Positions 44,122 to 53,465 are shown, counted from the stretch's first letter. The stretch is 64,000 bases of DNA from Planctomycetota bacterium (GCA_016235815.1 JACRIM010000052.1:1-64000), one strand, 5' to 3'. Numbers and translations are program-made. Notes: a model not told the origin generated them from the sequence alone.

Positions 44122-45855
44122 TTACACGGAGCCGGGAGGTAGGCATCGATTTGCGGTCGATCTTGATCGGCTGTGATACCAACGAGCCTCTCTTCGTTTC
44201 AGGGCCGTCCTGCGAAGTCGTCGCATGGTTAGCGATGATTTGATTGGACCGCAGAACACTAGCAAGGTTGCCAACATGTTTATGGGCATAACCCCGCAGA
44301 GTGGCGGTGTCGGGAGTGTTACGGAATTAAGAGTGGCAATCGGCGTGGACGAATCGGTCGGATCGGCGGGTATGCCTTTGTGCGTGAATGTAACACTATC
44401 AGGAGAGACATCGACAACCAGGTAGGCATACCGATTGGGTTCGAGAAATGCGAGGCTGTTACGCTGAATGACTTGAATCTGTGCCAGATCGATCAAAAGA
44501 TTCGGGATGAATGAACAAATCTGCAGGATTGGCGGAAGTTGAAGGTAGTCTCCCGCCACCCCGCTAAGCTCCTGTCGAATGGTCGCCTGTCCGACGGGGC
44601 CGGTAACGAACTCGGGAACATGAAAATCCGGCGAAAAGGACTGACCGAGTGAGTTGCGAAGGTAGTAGGCAATGTCGGGGTTGTATGTGTTTCCGTGGAT
44701 GTCAGCCGACAGGAAAACGACTCCTTCAATGTTCTGTTCGTCGATGTAGCGCAACAACTCATATCGCTCAGCGTCATACCCGTCCCATCGATCGTAGGGC
44801 AATATCAGAAGCGAGGTGAATGTGACGGAGCTTAGAACGAACTTCCAACGTGCGGTTGATGTCGACAATCCCTGCTTAAGCCACGCCAGTTGTGCGGCGC
44901 CGAGCATGGTGCGCGTCGGATCCTCTAGCCGGGCAATGACGGCGGGGTCGGGCGGCCCGAGGATATAGCCGTACGGATCGAGGCCGCCGCCATCGCGACC
45001 TGCATCTCGCGAGCGATATTGCCGACAATCCAGCACGTAGAACTCGGCGAGAGATCCATGACGAAACGAACGATAGGTACGTCGCGGATCGTCCGCCGCA
45101 CCCTGACCGCGAATCGGCTGATTCTCGAAAAACGCCTGGTATGCATCGGAAATCTGTTGGGGCGTGATTTCAGGCTCGGGATCGCCGCCGTCGTAATCGT
45201 TGGTGACTTCGTGGTCGTCCCACTGAACCCAGACCGGGGCGGTCGCTGAGAGTTGTTGAAGCGAAGCGTCGCTTCGGTTTTGGGCATACTTTGCCCGATA
45301 GTCCGAAAGGTCGTTGGCAATTCCGAGATCACCGGCCGCCTGATCGCTGTAGATGGTGTCGCCGGCGAGAATCCAGAATTCCGGAGACGCTTCGGCGGCG
45401 AATCCGAGCAGGCGGAACGGTTGATTGGCCGCGTTGGAATCGCCGGTATAGACGAAGCGGAATGAATGTTCGTCAATCGTGGCGGGGGCCGTAACAAACG
45501 TACCGACGGGGCTGCGCTCGCCAGTGTCGAGGCGCGTAAATCGAAAGTAATATCGAGACCCTGAATTAAGCGACGTGACGTCGTGTTTGATGGAAAGCCC
45601 GGTTTCGGGTGTGGCAACTAAATTGGATGTGGTGACGATCTGTGAAATCGCCTCGTCCAACGCGACATCGATACGGACGGTCCCCGCAGAGGTAGTACGA
45701 GTCCAGCAGATCGCCCGGTCGGGCAATGCGTCGCCGCTTGCCACGCCCTGTGGGAATGCAGAATCCGCGACGGCATGGAAAGGCGTAATCGCGATTACGC
45801 CAATGAAGAGTGCGAGTCGCAAAGTATGCACAAAAAATAGCCCCGCCGACGACAT
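44122..45855 (-). CDS. PhoD-family alkaline phosphatase / phosphodiesterase
   Basis: A 577-residue exported protein: signal peptide (residues 1-30), a PhoD N-terminal beta domain (FPQGVASGDALPDRAICWTR), then the metallophosphatase domain with FRFVYTGDSN, WILAGDTIYSDQ, VWVQWDDHEVTNDYDGG and VVFLSADIHGNTYN, which supply the metal-binding Asp, Asn and His residues. PhoD enzymes use calcium and iron to release phosphate from esters. The C-terminus has a hydrophobic stretch (CGVMPINMLATLLVFCG) followed by many arginines and could be a membrane or sorting anchor. It starts two bases after the dUTPase stop. Confidence 0.9.
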   Translation of the reverse strand: MSSAGLFFVHTLRLALFIGVIAITPFHAVADSAFPQGVASGDALPDRAICWTRTTSAGTVRIDVALDEAISQIVTTSNLVATPETGLSIKHDVTSLNSGSRYYFRFTRLDTGERSPVGTFVTAPATIDEHSFRFVYTGDSNAANQPFRLLGFAAEASPEFWILAGDTIYSDQAAGDLGIANDLSDYRAKYAQNRSDASLQQLSATAPVWVQWDDHEVTNDYDGGDPEPEITPQQISDAYQAFFENQPIRGQGAADDPRRTYRSFRHGSLAEFYVLDCRQYRSRDAGRDGGGLDPYGYILGPPDPAVIARLEDPTRTMLGAAQLAWLKQGLSTSTARWKFVLSSVTFTSLLILPYDRWDGYDAERYELLRYIDEQNIEGVVFLSADIHGNTYNPDIAYYLRNSLGQSFSPDFHVPEFVTGPVGQATIRQELSGVAGDYLQLPPILQICSFIPNLLIDLAQIQVIQRNSLAFLEPNRYAYLVVDVSPDSVTFTHKGIPADPTDSSTPIATLNSVTLPTPPLCGVMPINMLATLLVFCGPIKSSLTMRRLRRTALKRREARWYHSRSRSTANRCLPPGSV

Positions 45856-45857
45856 CG

Positions 45858-46286
45858 TTATGCGCCTCGCTCACGTGACAGACCGATCTGCTTATTGTCG
45901 TCTTCGGTCTTGCCGCTCATGGCGTAGCCGGTGTCCTGGCGTTGGTGATTGACAGCCAGCTTTTGACGGTAGAGTTCGAGAACGTCTTTGGCATCCAGGC
46001 CGACACACATCGCCATGCTGATCCAGAAAAAGAGCAGATCGATCACTTCGACACGGGCGTTTTGCAGATCGTGCAGTTCATAGCGACGACCCTCTTTCGC
46101 TTCTTTGCACCAGTGCTTCCAGTAGGTGCAGTTACGCAGTTCTTCCAGTTCGTTGGAGGCGGCCATGAGGTAGTTATTCAGCCACTGGCCGGCAAGCGTG
46201 GGGTCAAAGGACTTTCGCAGGGCCTCTGGGTCGAAGCCAATCCGCCGGTTTAGCTCAGCCTGATGTTGGAACAGCTCTTCGAGCAT
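45858..46286 (-). CDS. Dimeric all-alpha dUTPase (MazG-like)
   Basis: A 142-residue protein of the dimeric dUTP diphosphatase type: ASNELEELRNCTYWKHW gives the ExxEE metal site and RVEVIDLLFFWISMAM the second ExxxD site; a third helix carries LYRQKLAVNHQRQDTGYA. It hydrolyses dUTP, and often dUDP, to dUMP, keeping uracil out of DNA. The trimeric family with its five beta motifs is not present. The gene lies directly upstream of phoD on the same strand and is divergent from the lipoprotein at 46551 with 264 bases between. Confidence 0.85.
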   Translation of the reverse strand: MLEELFQHQAELNRRIGFDPEALRKSFDPTLAGQWLNNYLMAASNELEELRNCTYWKHWCKEAKEGRRYELHDLQNARVEVIDLLFFWISMAMCVGLDAKDVLELYRQKLAVNHQRQDTGYAMSGKTEDDNKQIGLSRERGA

Positions 46287-46550
46287 GGGGTTCTCCTGTC
46301 CGTAAGCTACCAGAATACCGCGACTTCGGAGCGGGCCAAATCCGGGGTTTTCCCGTTCTTGACAGGTCTCCTGTGCAGGCGTATGACACGTGCATGGAGC
46401 GTAGTTATAGGCCCTGCAATCGGGCGAATGCGTTCAGAATCCATTGTCTGCGCTCAATTCTAATTGTGTTTCACGCGGTCCGACCAGGTCGCCGCATGAC
46501 GATCCGTTCACTGGTTTTACTGTCCTCAATAGCTTAAGGAGCCTAACCCC

Positions 46551-47564
46551 ATGAAGCGAATTGCCGTTGTCGTTTGTCTTGCCGTTCTCGCCGGCTGCGG
46601 TCCAAGCAAGCGGACCGCCACGATCCAGATCAGCCGAATGGTGGAGCCGAAGACGCCGCTTTCGTCGCAGCACATGCAGATTGCCGTGATGAATGCCCGG
46701 ATGGAGGGCGACACCGACGAGTTCGATCAAAAGAAGTGGGCCGAGATGACCGCCGACATGCTCGCTGGAAAGCTCGAGCAGGCGTCTGAGCAGAACAAGA
46801 TTCCGATCAAGCTCGTCGACCGCGAACACATGAAACAGTCGCTCGGTGAGAAGGATCTGGCTGCCGCGGGCGTGACGGACGGCAGCGATCAAATGGCCGC
46901 TGCAAAGGTACAGGGTGCCAACGCCATTCTGAGCAGCAAAGTCACGATCAAAGTTGACAAGCAAAAGGGCACGGGCAAGACGATTGACGCCATGAGCGCG
47001 ATTGGATGGGCCCGTGGCGGCGGTGGCAGCGTGGCCGCTTCCGACGTGGAGAAGGAATCACGGAACATCACCGTGCAGTGCCAGTTCCAACTGAAGGACC
47101 CGGGCACGAACGAAATCATCGTTTCGCACAATGGCATGCCCAGCCAGCACTTCGACAAGGCCAAGACCCCCAGTCCGTTCTTTGGCGGGAGCAAGACGGA
47201 AGCCAACATGACGCCGCGTGACAAGGTCATCGCCGTCATGATCGAAGAGCAGGCCCAGGACTTCCTTTGCAAGATCGTCCCCATGAAGATCGATACGACG
47301 CTTCAGGTTCAATCGGGCGGAACCGATGCCAGCGTGGCGGCCGTCAGCGCGATGGTCGTGGATGATTTCGAGGGCGCCCTGAACCACTTCAAATCTGCCA
47401 TGAGCGAGACCCCCGACGATCACAATTCGATGTACGGCGCGGGTGTCTGTTGTGAAAAGCTCAACAGGATTGAAGAAGCGAAGAAATACTACAAGCAGGC
47501 CCAGAGCATCAAGCCCAAGGAAGAAAAATACAACGAAGCCGTCGCCCGCGTGTCTCGTATGTGA
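46551..47564 (+). CDS. Lipoprotein with CsgG/LpoB-like region and C-terminal TPR
   Basis: A 337-residue lipoprotein: AAGGAG at 46536-46541, then MKRIAVVVCLAVLAGCGPSK with the lipobox LAGC. The middle part (about 45-245), with AGKLEQASEQNKIPIKLVDR and GANAILSSKVTIKVDKQKG, resembles the nucleotide-binding-like fold of CsgG/LpoB-type envelope proteins, though I am not certain. A TPR-like pair closes the protein (FEGALNHFKSAMSETP, KLNRIEEAKKYYKQAQSIKP). It begins a four-gene plus-strand set of exported proteins. A role in envelope assembly or secretion is inferred. Confidence 0.75.
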   Translation: MKRIAVVVCLAVLAGCGPSKRTATIQISRMVEPKTPLSSQHMQIAVMNARMEGDTDEFDQKKWAEMTADMLAGKLEQASEQNKIPIKLVDREHMKQSLGEKDLAAAGVTDGSDQMAAAKVQGANAILSSKVTIKVDKQKGTGKTIDAMSAIGWARGGGGSVAASDVEKESRNITVQCQFQLKDPGTNEIIVSHNGMPSQHFDKAKTPSPFFGGSKTEANMTPRDKVIAVMIEEQAQDFLCKIVPMKIDTTLQVQSGGTDASVAAVSAMVVDDFEGALNHFKSAMSETPDDHNSMYGAGVCCEKLNRIEEAKKYYKQAQSIKPKEEKYNEAVARVSRM

Positions 47565-47605
47565 TGGCCATTCGTCCCGAAACATCGTAACACAGGAGAA
47601 CCACC

Positions 47606-48916
47606 ATGATCCGACATCGATTCCAGAGTTTTGCGGTCGTCGCGCTCGCGGCGATTTGCACGACCGGCGTCCACGCCGACCCGCAAAAGGATGCCCAAAA
47701 TAAGGCCCTCTCGCAAAGAGCCGCGACGGCCGACGCTTATCGCAAGCTGGGCGAGATGATCCTTGGGTTCCAACTCAATTCCGAGACCTATGTGAAAGAT
47801 TTCGTCGCGGAGTCCGACAACATTCGAACGTCGTTCGATGGCTTCGTCCGCGGTGTCCGCCTTGGAAAGCCCAAGTGGGATTCTGAGATGGTCGCGTCAA
47901 TTGAGGCCGAAGTCACCGTTGCCAAGGTGGTGGAGGAACTTAAATCGATCCACCAGCGCGAGTACAAAGGCAACACCATCAAGGCGACCGACTTCGACAG
48001 CATCACCAGTTATGTCAAGAAGGACATCCTCAAAGTCGTTGGCATGGGCGCGCCGCGTCCTGATTTGCCGCCCGGCATTCCCGGTGGCGAGCTTGCCATG
48101 CCCGCCGGCGTGACGGCTCCCGAGCCTGCGGTTCCGGCCATCTGGAAGCAGATCCCCGCGCAGGAGCGACTCATGGCGGCTAAGGCTGCCGAGCGTGATG
48201 CCCAGCGAAAGCTCGTCGAGCGTATCAAAGGGCTGCGCGTCACAAGTGAGACACGTGTTCGCGATTTCGTGGCCGAAAGCGATCGGATCGACACCGAGGC
48301 GGCCGGAATGCTGACCGGCGCCCATCAGGTCGGCAAGCCTTATTACCACGATGAGGAGTTGATCGTCGAAGTGACCTATGAGGTTCCGGTTGAATCCGTA
48401 ATTACGACAATCAAGGAACTCCACAAGCGGCACTACAAGGGCGACAAGGTCTCCGGCATGGATGTCGAGCACGTTACGCAGGAGATCAAGACGCAGAACT
48501 TCCAGGCCACCGGCATGGGTGTGCCACGACCCAGTGCAATCAAGGCCGTCGCCGCGACGATGCAGATGCCGGACTGGGTAGGCCAGAACGTCAGTGCTGA
48601 AGGCAACGGCGTACCACCGAAGGACGCCCAAAGCCCCGCTCAAGCCCGACTGATGGCCGCCCGCGCCGCAGAGCTTGATGCCAAGCGCCGCCTCGGGGAG
48701 CAGGTCATGGGCTTCGCGATCGATTCCAAGACAACGGTGCGAGATTTCGTCACCCAGCACGACGAGATCAACACGCAAATCATGTCGTACATGACGGATG
48801 CCCGGGTCGTCGAGACCAAGTTCGACGGCGAAGGCACCGCCACCGTCCGCGTCGAGATTCCCGCGATGAAGGTCTGGGAAATCGTCCACACCTCCATCAA
48901 GGTGTCCAAGTTCTAA
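47606..48916 (+). CDS. Exported protein with three LPP20-like repeats
   Basis: A 436-residue protein with signal peptide MIRHRFQSFAVVALAAICTT (cleavage near VHA-DP). It contains three copies of an LPP20-like module of about 100 residues, each starting with an Ala-rich helix and the pattern A-x-D-A-x-R-K-L-x-E: ATADAYRKLGEMILGF, AERDAQRKLVERIKGLRV and AAELDAKRRLGEQVMGFAI. Each continues with VKDFVAESD or RDFVAESD or RDFVTQHD and a beta region (VVEELKSIHQREYKG, VITTIKELHKRHYKG). Single LPP20 domains occur in Helicobacter and flagellar accessory proteins; three in one chain is unusual. It follows the TPR lipoprotein by 41 bases. Confidence 0.8.
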   Translation: MIRHRFQSFAVVALAAICTTGVHADPQKDAQNKALSQRAATADAYRKLGEMILGFQLNSETYVKDFVAESDNIRTSFDGFVRGVRLGKPKWDSEMVASIEAEVTVAKVVEELKSIHQREYKGNTIKATDFDSITSYVKKDILKVVGMGAPRPDLPPGIPGGELAMPAGVTAPEPAVPAIWKQIPAQERLMAAKAAERDAQRKLVERIKGLRVTSETRVRDFVAESDRIDTEAAGMLTGAHQVGKPYYHDEELIVEVTYEVPVESVITTIKELHKRHYKGDKVSGMDVEHVTQEIKTQNFQATGMGVPRPSAIKAVAATMQMPDWVGQNVSAEGNGVPPKDAQSPAQARLMAARAAELDAKRRLGEQVMGFAIDSKTTVRDFVTQHDEINTQIMSYMTDARVVETKFDGEGTATVRVEIPAMKVWEIVHTSIKVSKF

Positions 48917-48938
48917 CTACAAACGTTTGGAGAGTAGG

Positions 48939-49094
48939 ATGTTTCGAAAACTATTAAGCCTGATGTTCGTGGTCGCCGTCGCGACGGTGTTCACCGGTTG
49001 CGCCGAAAATGAACACAAAGTGACAACCAAGAAAGAATCTCAGCACGAATCGCAGCCGGAGGACAAGTCCCCCGGCACGATGGTGGTTGAGTAA
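48939..49094 (+). CDS. Tiny lipoprotein, 51 residues
   Basis: An ATG at 48939 follows GGAGAG and opens 51 codons to a TAA at 49092-49094. The peptide starts MFRKLLSLMFVVAVATVFTG and has its lipobox cysteine next (FTGC), then a short polar tail of about 30 residues rich in Glu, Lys, His and Gln. It has no domain. It lies 22 bases after the LPP20-repeat gene and is followed by an intrinsic terminator, so it probably ends the operon. It may be a lipid-anchored accessory peptide. Confidence 0.7.
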   Translation: MFRKLLSLMFVVAVATVFTGCAENEHKVTTKKESQHESQPEDKSPGTMVVE

Positions 49095-49100
49095 CCTCCC

Positions 49101-49271
49101 ATGAGCATGAAAAGTCATACTCGGCCCCGTTCGGCCCGCGCGTTCGGGGCCGTTTTTCTGCCCCTGTGCCTGGTGGCCGCTGCGTTGTTTTGCGTCATGC
49201 TGTCGGCCTGTCAAAAGGAGCAGAAAATCCGCGATCGCCACGAGGAGATCCTTAGAACTGAGGACGAGTAG
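49101..49271 (+). CDS. Second tiny lipoprotein overlapping a terminator
   Basis: A 56-residue frame from the ATG at 49101 to the TAG at 49269-49271. It has a hydrophobic helix (FLPLCLVAAALFCVML) ending in a lipobox LSAC, then a charged tail (QKEQKIRDRHEEILRTEDE). The first 18 codons coincide with the terminator hairpin at 49122-49157, so the true start may be an internal GTG near 49171 with most readthrough from the operon blocked. The lipoprotein signature is good but the gene is small. Confidence 0.5.
   Translation: MSMKSHTRPRSARAFGAVFLPLCLVAAALFCVMLSACQKEQKIRDRHEEILRTEDE
49122..49157 (+). terminator. Rho-independent terminator
   Basis: The perfect 8-base stem CGGCCCCG (49122-49129) and CGGGGCCG (49145-49152) is followed directly by TTTTT (49153-49157). 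It is the clearest intrinsic terminator in the window and lies 28 bases after the stop of the lipoprotein at 48939-49094. It falls inside the frame of the next small ORF. Confidence 0.85.
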
Positions 49272-49523
49272 GCCCATCTCGCTCAATTCGAACACCGTGG
49301 CGCAAGCCCGGTGGCTGGTCGACGCTGTAATCCCGTTCAGTGAACCTTGTGAACGGCGAATCGTTGCCCGATCGCCGTTTTCAGCCGCGCCAGGCGGGGT
49401 TCCAGCGGGAAAGAGTGGCGAGATCGAAATTGTTTGCCGATTCGACAGTATACCTCTTTGGTGGGCGTGGCCCGAACGGTCGGGCCGCGCGCCAATCGGT
49501 GGCGGGCGGTGCCGCACAGGTTG

Positions 49524-51374
49524 ATGGCGGAGTTGCCGGTGAGTGAGTCAGTATCAAGTTTCTCCCGAACGGCCGGTCCCGCGGCGGAGCCGCGCGCATC
49601 CCGCCCCACGATTCCAAACGCCTCGTCGGAGATGAGTCGCGCACCCATTGGTACATCAACCGCCGGCGAGGTGGCGACGTCCTCCGCCGCGGCTCGACCT
49701 CCGGGACCGATCGCGGATCGCGCGTGGCCGCGCATTGTCGGCCTCTATGTATTCATCGGATCAGGCGCGCTCGCCGGCATGACGGCCGAGTCGTGGTCGT
49801 CGTGGATGGCTTGGGCGGGCGAGCCGTGGTCGAGTGAAGCCTGTCGGTGGTCCATTGTGGCGCTGGTCGGGACGACGGCGCTTTCATTTCTGAACACCCG
49901 GCCGATCTTCGTTGTCATTGCCGCGGCACTTTTTGCAATGACGGCCTATTCGTCGAACCTTCTCCTCGCCAACAAGCTGGCGAAGTGGACCCTGCCCCTC
50001 ATCGGGAATGCCGCCGCGTCCACGGTTCTCGCGGCGTCGGCCGCGGTTTTTGGATATCTGGTCCATACGTCAAGCAAACCGAAAGCACCCAGCGTTCGCG
50101 GTGTCCTGAGCGTTGCCATCGTCTCCATCGCCGGAATCGGTGCAATGCGTGGATGGTTTACGTGGAGTGACGTGGCCACGCGCCTCGGTCCGGGTGCTGT
50201 GAATGTCGTGACGGAGTGGGGCCAGGAAGTGGTCTGGGCCACCGTACTGATTCTCACGGCGATCGGTGTGTCGTGGTCGCGGACGCGGCCGGTGCACTTG
50301 CTGAATGCCGTCTTGCTGGTGTCGCTTGCATACGCATGCGTAAAGGGCGGATACTCGCGCGAGGTGCAATTCCCCGAACTGTCCCAAGGCGGCACGCTCA
50401 TTTCGATCGAACATGACAGTTATACCAATGTCGCGTCGTGGCGCTGGGTCATCGCAGCGGAATTGGTGTGCCTCTCGGCCGTGTTGATTCACATGGCCGC
50501 CGGGCTTGGGGCGTTGACGGCGTTGTTTGCCATCGTCTGGATGACCGTCGGTTTAGGCCTGTATCACTCGATTGGCACCATGGCGCTCGTGCAGGGCGGC
50601 TCTACGATGCTGGGTGGTGCGCTCGCTCCATTGGGTGGCATGGGCCTGCCTGTCAATCCGCCGGTACGCCCCGCAACGATTCAACCGAGTAGAGCCACCT
50701 CCGATCCGATTGGTAATCCCGATCTTGCGAAAGCGAGCGCCGACATCGAACGCGCCCGAATCAAATCCGAAGCGATGCTGGCATTAAGGAATGCCCGTGG
50801 AGCGGATGCAGAGCGTGCAGCGGCCATGCAAAAGGCGGCGCGCCCAAGCATCATCAGCGACTTGACCGTATATGGATGGATGTTGCTGACATCAATGTTT
50901 GCCGGTGTGCTCGCGGTCTGCGGTTTGCGAATGCTCTCAGAGAATGCTGGGTATCGCTACCTTGTCACGACGTTACTGTGGGTCGCCTTCATTGGCGGTA
51001 CCGTCGCACTTGCAATGTGCTGGCCAAAGGAGTCGGGCCAGGCGTGGGACAAGTGGCTCGCCGCATTTCGATACGGCCGCTATCACGAGTATGTCTTCTG
51101 GCTCGTGTTTGTCGGCGCGATGGCATTCGTTGGAATTTGGGCACTGGCCGCATCAAAGCGACCGGCCGCGTGGATAAATCTTGCAGTGGCGTCCATACTG
51201 TTGGGCACGCTGACAAGTCTGACGGCGGCGGCAATTCTAATAAGCTTTGGTGGTTTTCCGCCTTTACCTGTCTGGTCCTATGTCGTGGCGGCGGCGAGCC
51301 AATCGTCACTCATGTGGGTCTTGCTGTTTCGTGTGAACCCGATGGGTACGCCGCGGCATTCGACAGCGAACTAA
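49524..51374 (+). CDS. Polytopic membrane protein of unknown function
   Basis: A 616-residue protein from the ATG at 49524 (an upstream ATG at 49434 adds 30 unconvincing residues). The first 65 residues are Ser/Ala/Pro-rich and probably disordered. About twelve hydrophobic helices follow in two blocks, interrupted near 390-465 by a cytoplasmic-looking loop rich in Ala, Arg and Glu (LAKASADIERARIKSEAMLA). No transporter or enzyme motif is recognisable. The next gene, a lipoprotein hydrolase, starts seven bases after its stop, so the two are likely cotranscribed. Its function remains open. Confidence 0.7.
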   Translation: MAELPVSESVSSFSRTAGPAAEPRASRPTIPNASSEMSRAPIGTSTAGEVATSSAAARPPGPIADRAWPRIVGLYVFIGSGALAGMTAESWSSWMAWAGEPWSSEACRWSIVALVGTTALSFLNTRPIFVVIAAALFAMTAYSSNLLLANKLAKWTLPLIGNAAASTVLAASAAVFGYLVHTSSKPKAPSVRGVLSVAIVSIAGIGAMRGWFTWSDVATRLGPGAVNVVTEWGQEVVWATVLILTAIGVSWSRTRPVHLLNAVLLVSLAYACVKGGYSREVQFPELSQGGTLISIEHDSYTNVASWRWVIAAELVCLSAVLIHMAAGLGALTALFAIVWMTVGLGLYHSIGTMALVQGGSTMLGGALAPLGGMGLPVNPPVRPATIQPSRATSDPIGNPDLAKASADIERARIKSEAMLALRNARGADAERAAAMQKAARPSIISDLTVYGWMLLTSMFAGVLAVCGLRMLSENAGYRYLVTTLLWVAFIGGTVALAMCWPKESGQAWDKWLAAFRYGRYHEYVFWLVFVGAMAFVGIWALAASKRPAAWINLAVASILLGTLTSLTAAAILISFGGFPPLPVWSYVVAAASQSSLMWVLLFRVNPMGTPRHSTAN

Positions 51375-51381
51375 GGACCGC

Positions 51382-52260
51382 ATGCTTCTCGACCTTGGAG
51401 GATTTGTCATACTTTCATTCAAACGCACAGTGTACTTTCTCATGTCGGGACTGCTCTGCCTTTCCGCGGGCGCCGGGTGCAGCTTGAACGATCTGCAAAC
51501 CCCAGAACGCATGGAAAAGGGGCTCGTGCTGATTCTGCCCGGCATTGAAGGGCGAAGCTCGTGGAATTACGAGCTGGCCCGGGGCTTGGATGACGGCGGC
51601 GTTGGATTTGGCATCGAAGTGTATGACTGGGGCACGGTCGTCCCCGGCGGAATGTTGATAAATCTGACGGACATTGAACGTAACCGACGTGTGGCCACGG
51701 AACTGCGTGATCGGATCGTCACGTATCGTCGCGCTCACCCGCGCCGACCGGTGCATTTGATCGGGCACTCGGGAGGAGGCGGTATCGCGGTGCTGACGAC
51801 GGAGATGTTGCCGTCGGAGGAGCCGGTGTCGAGCGTCGTGTTGTTGGCGGCTGCAATCAGTCCATCACATGACCTGCGCGCAGCGCTGTCGCATTCGCAG
51901 TATGGCATTTTCAACTACTACTCGCCCCTCGACGTCGTGTTGCTTCGCGCCGGCACGACCGTTGCCGGAACAATCGATCGCGAGCACGGCCAGTCAGCGG
52001 GGGCCGTCGGCTTCACCAGGCCCGCCAGCCTGACCGAAGATGAGGCCCGCATCTACAACCGAAAGCTGCACCAGGTTCAGTGGTCGCCCGAAATGCGATT
52101 CGCGATGAACTTCGGCGGCCACATGGACTGGACACATCGGCCCTTTGTGAAGCAGTATCTTGCACCGCTCGTAACGAGTGTCAGCACATGGCGGTTTGAT
52201 GAAGAATCGACAGGCGATTCGACGCGGCATCGGGCCGAGGCGGACGGTAATCTGCCGTAA
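51382..52260 (+). CDS. Alpha/beta-hydrolase-like lipoprotein
   Basis: A 292-residue protein with an N-terminal hydrophobic segment ending CLSAGAGCS, probably a lipobox; the start may be internal (MSGLLCLSAGAG). The fold is suggested by LVLILPGIEGRSSWNYELAR near the oxyanion strand and the nucleophile elbow LIGHSGGGGIAV (GxSxG). A late histidine in FGGHMDWTHRPF could complete the triad, with an Asp in SPLDVVLL. Esterase or lipase activity at the membrane surface is likely. It follows a polytopic membrane protein and converges with the PD40 gene. Confidence 0.8.
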   Translation: MLLDLGGFVILSFKRTVYFLMSGLLCLSAGAGCSLNDLQTPERMEKGLVLILPGIEGRSSWNYELARGLDDGGVGFGIEVYDWGTVVPGGMLINLTDIERNRRVATELRDRIVTYRRAHPRRPVHLIGHSGGGGIAVLTTEMLPSEEPVSSVVLLAAAISPSHDLRAALSHSQYGIFNYYSPLDVVLLRAGTTVAGTIDREHGQSAGAVGFTRPASLTEDEARIYNRKLHQVQWSPEMRFAMNFGGHMDWTHRPFVKQYLAPLVTSVSTWRFDEESTGDSTRHRAEADGNLP

Positions 52261-52269
52261 AGGGAGATT

Positions 52270-53328
52270 CTAGAAACCGTCGGGCTTCTTGAAATCCGCG
52301 ATAAACACCTGGCTGTTCCCCGTCGGAGTTCGCTGGCTGGTCCACATCATGGACTTTCCGTCTTTGCTGATCACCGGCAGCCCGTCAAATCGCGGAGAAT
52401 GGGTGATTCGCTGCTGTTTTCCAGTGTCGATGCTCATCAGGTAGACCTCATAATTATGGTGGCCGTGCAGGCTCGTGGTGAAGACGAACGATTTCCCGTC
52501 GGGCAGGAAGTAGGGCGCCCAATTGACGACATCGGAGTCGCGGGTCAGTTGCCGCTCGTCGGTGCCGTCGGCATTGATGATGAAAACCTGCAAGTGGTCG
52601 TTGAGGTGGCGATCCGATCGGTAGATGATTTGGGTGCCGTCGGGTGAGAAAAATGGACCGCCGTCGTAGCCGGGCTTGTTGGTGAGTCGCCGCAGGTTCG
52701 AACCGTCGGCGTTCATGATGTAGAGGTCGGGGTTGCCGGCGCGGTCACTGGAGAACACGATCTCGCTTCCGTCAGGGCTGAACGAGCACTCGGCGTCATA
52801 GCCGCGCTCGGTGGTCAATTGCCGAGGATTGGATCCGTCGATGTTCGCGGCGATCACGTCCATGCCACCCGGCATGTTCCACTTGTAGGTGCTTCCGGCG
52901 CGGTGATACTGATTCGGGTTCGGCCAGTCGGGATGCAGATAGCTCGATGCAAAGATGATGCCGCTGTTGTCGGGGCGAAAGAAGCCACACGTGCAGGCGC
53001 CGCCTCCGGGGCTGACCTGTTTGAGCGAACCGGTTTTCGCCGTAAGCCCGGCGTCAAGCTCCAGCGTGAACATCTGATATTCACTTTGCCCTTTGGGATA
53101 GGACTGGAAGATGATGCGCTTCATGTCGGGGGCGAAGTATGCCTCGCCGGAGGCGCCGATGCCCATGTCTTCATTCGTGATTTGGCGAATGTTTGTGAGC
53201 ACTTTGGACTCGGTCGCGGACCATTCGGCCTGCGGCGTGGTGTCGACGACCAGTGAATAGCCGGGCGATTGGCACGCGAGGTTGAGCAAGAGAGGGAGAA
53301 GCGTGGAAACAGCGGCGATACGTTTCAT
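52270..53328 (-). CDS. PD40 (TolB-like) beta-propeller lipoprotein
   Basis: A 352-residue lipoprotein; the ATG at 53328 opens MKRIAAVSTLLPLLLNLACQ with lipobox LNLAC. The rest is WD40-like PD40 blades: YFAPDMKRIIFQSYPKGQSE, CSFSPDGSEIVFSSDRAGNP, FFSPDGTQIIYRSDR and the recurring NADGSNLRRLTN. Proteins of this kind scaffold periplasmic complexes or act as sensors; the TolB N-terminal domain is missing, so this is not TolB itself. It converges with the hydrolase gene, ten bases apart. Confidence 0.85.
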   Translation of the reverse strand: MKRIAAVSTLLPLLLNLACQSPGYSLVVDTTPQAEWSATESKVLTNIRQITNEDMGIGASGEAYFAPDMKRIIFQSYPKGQSEYQMFTLELDAGLTAKTGSLKQVSPGGGACTCGFFRPDNSGIIFASSYLHPDWPNPNQYHRAGSTYKWNMPGGMDVIAANIDGSNPRQLTTERGYDAECSFSPDGSEIVFSSDRAGNPDLYIMNADGSNLRRLTNKPGYDGGPFFSPDGTQIIYRSDRHLNDHLQVFIINADGTDERQLTRDSDVVNWAPYFLPDGKSFVFTTSLHGHHNYEVYLMSIDTGKQQRITHSPRFDGLPVISKDGKSMMWTSQRTPTGNSQVFIADFKKPDGF

Positions 53329-53465
53329 GGATGGGCCTTTTTCTAAATCACTCATTGTGATCCTTCACAGTGGAATCGCATTGTCGGCCCGCCATGGGCC
53401 GGCATCAAGTGACGGCTGATGCAAATGAACGACCGGGTTATACTCGCCCTCGCACCGGTGGCCGG

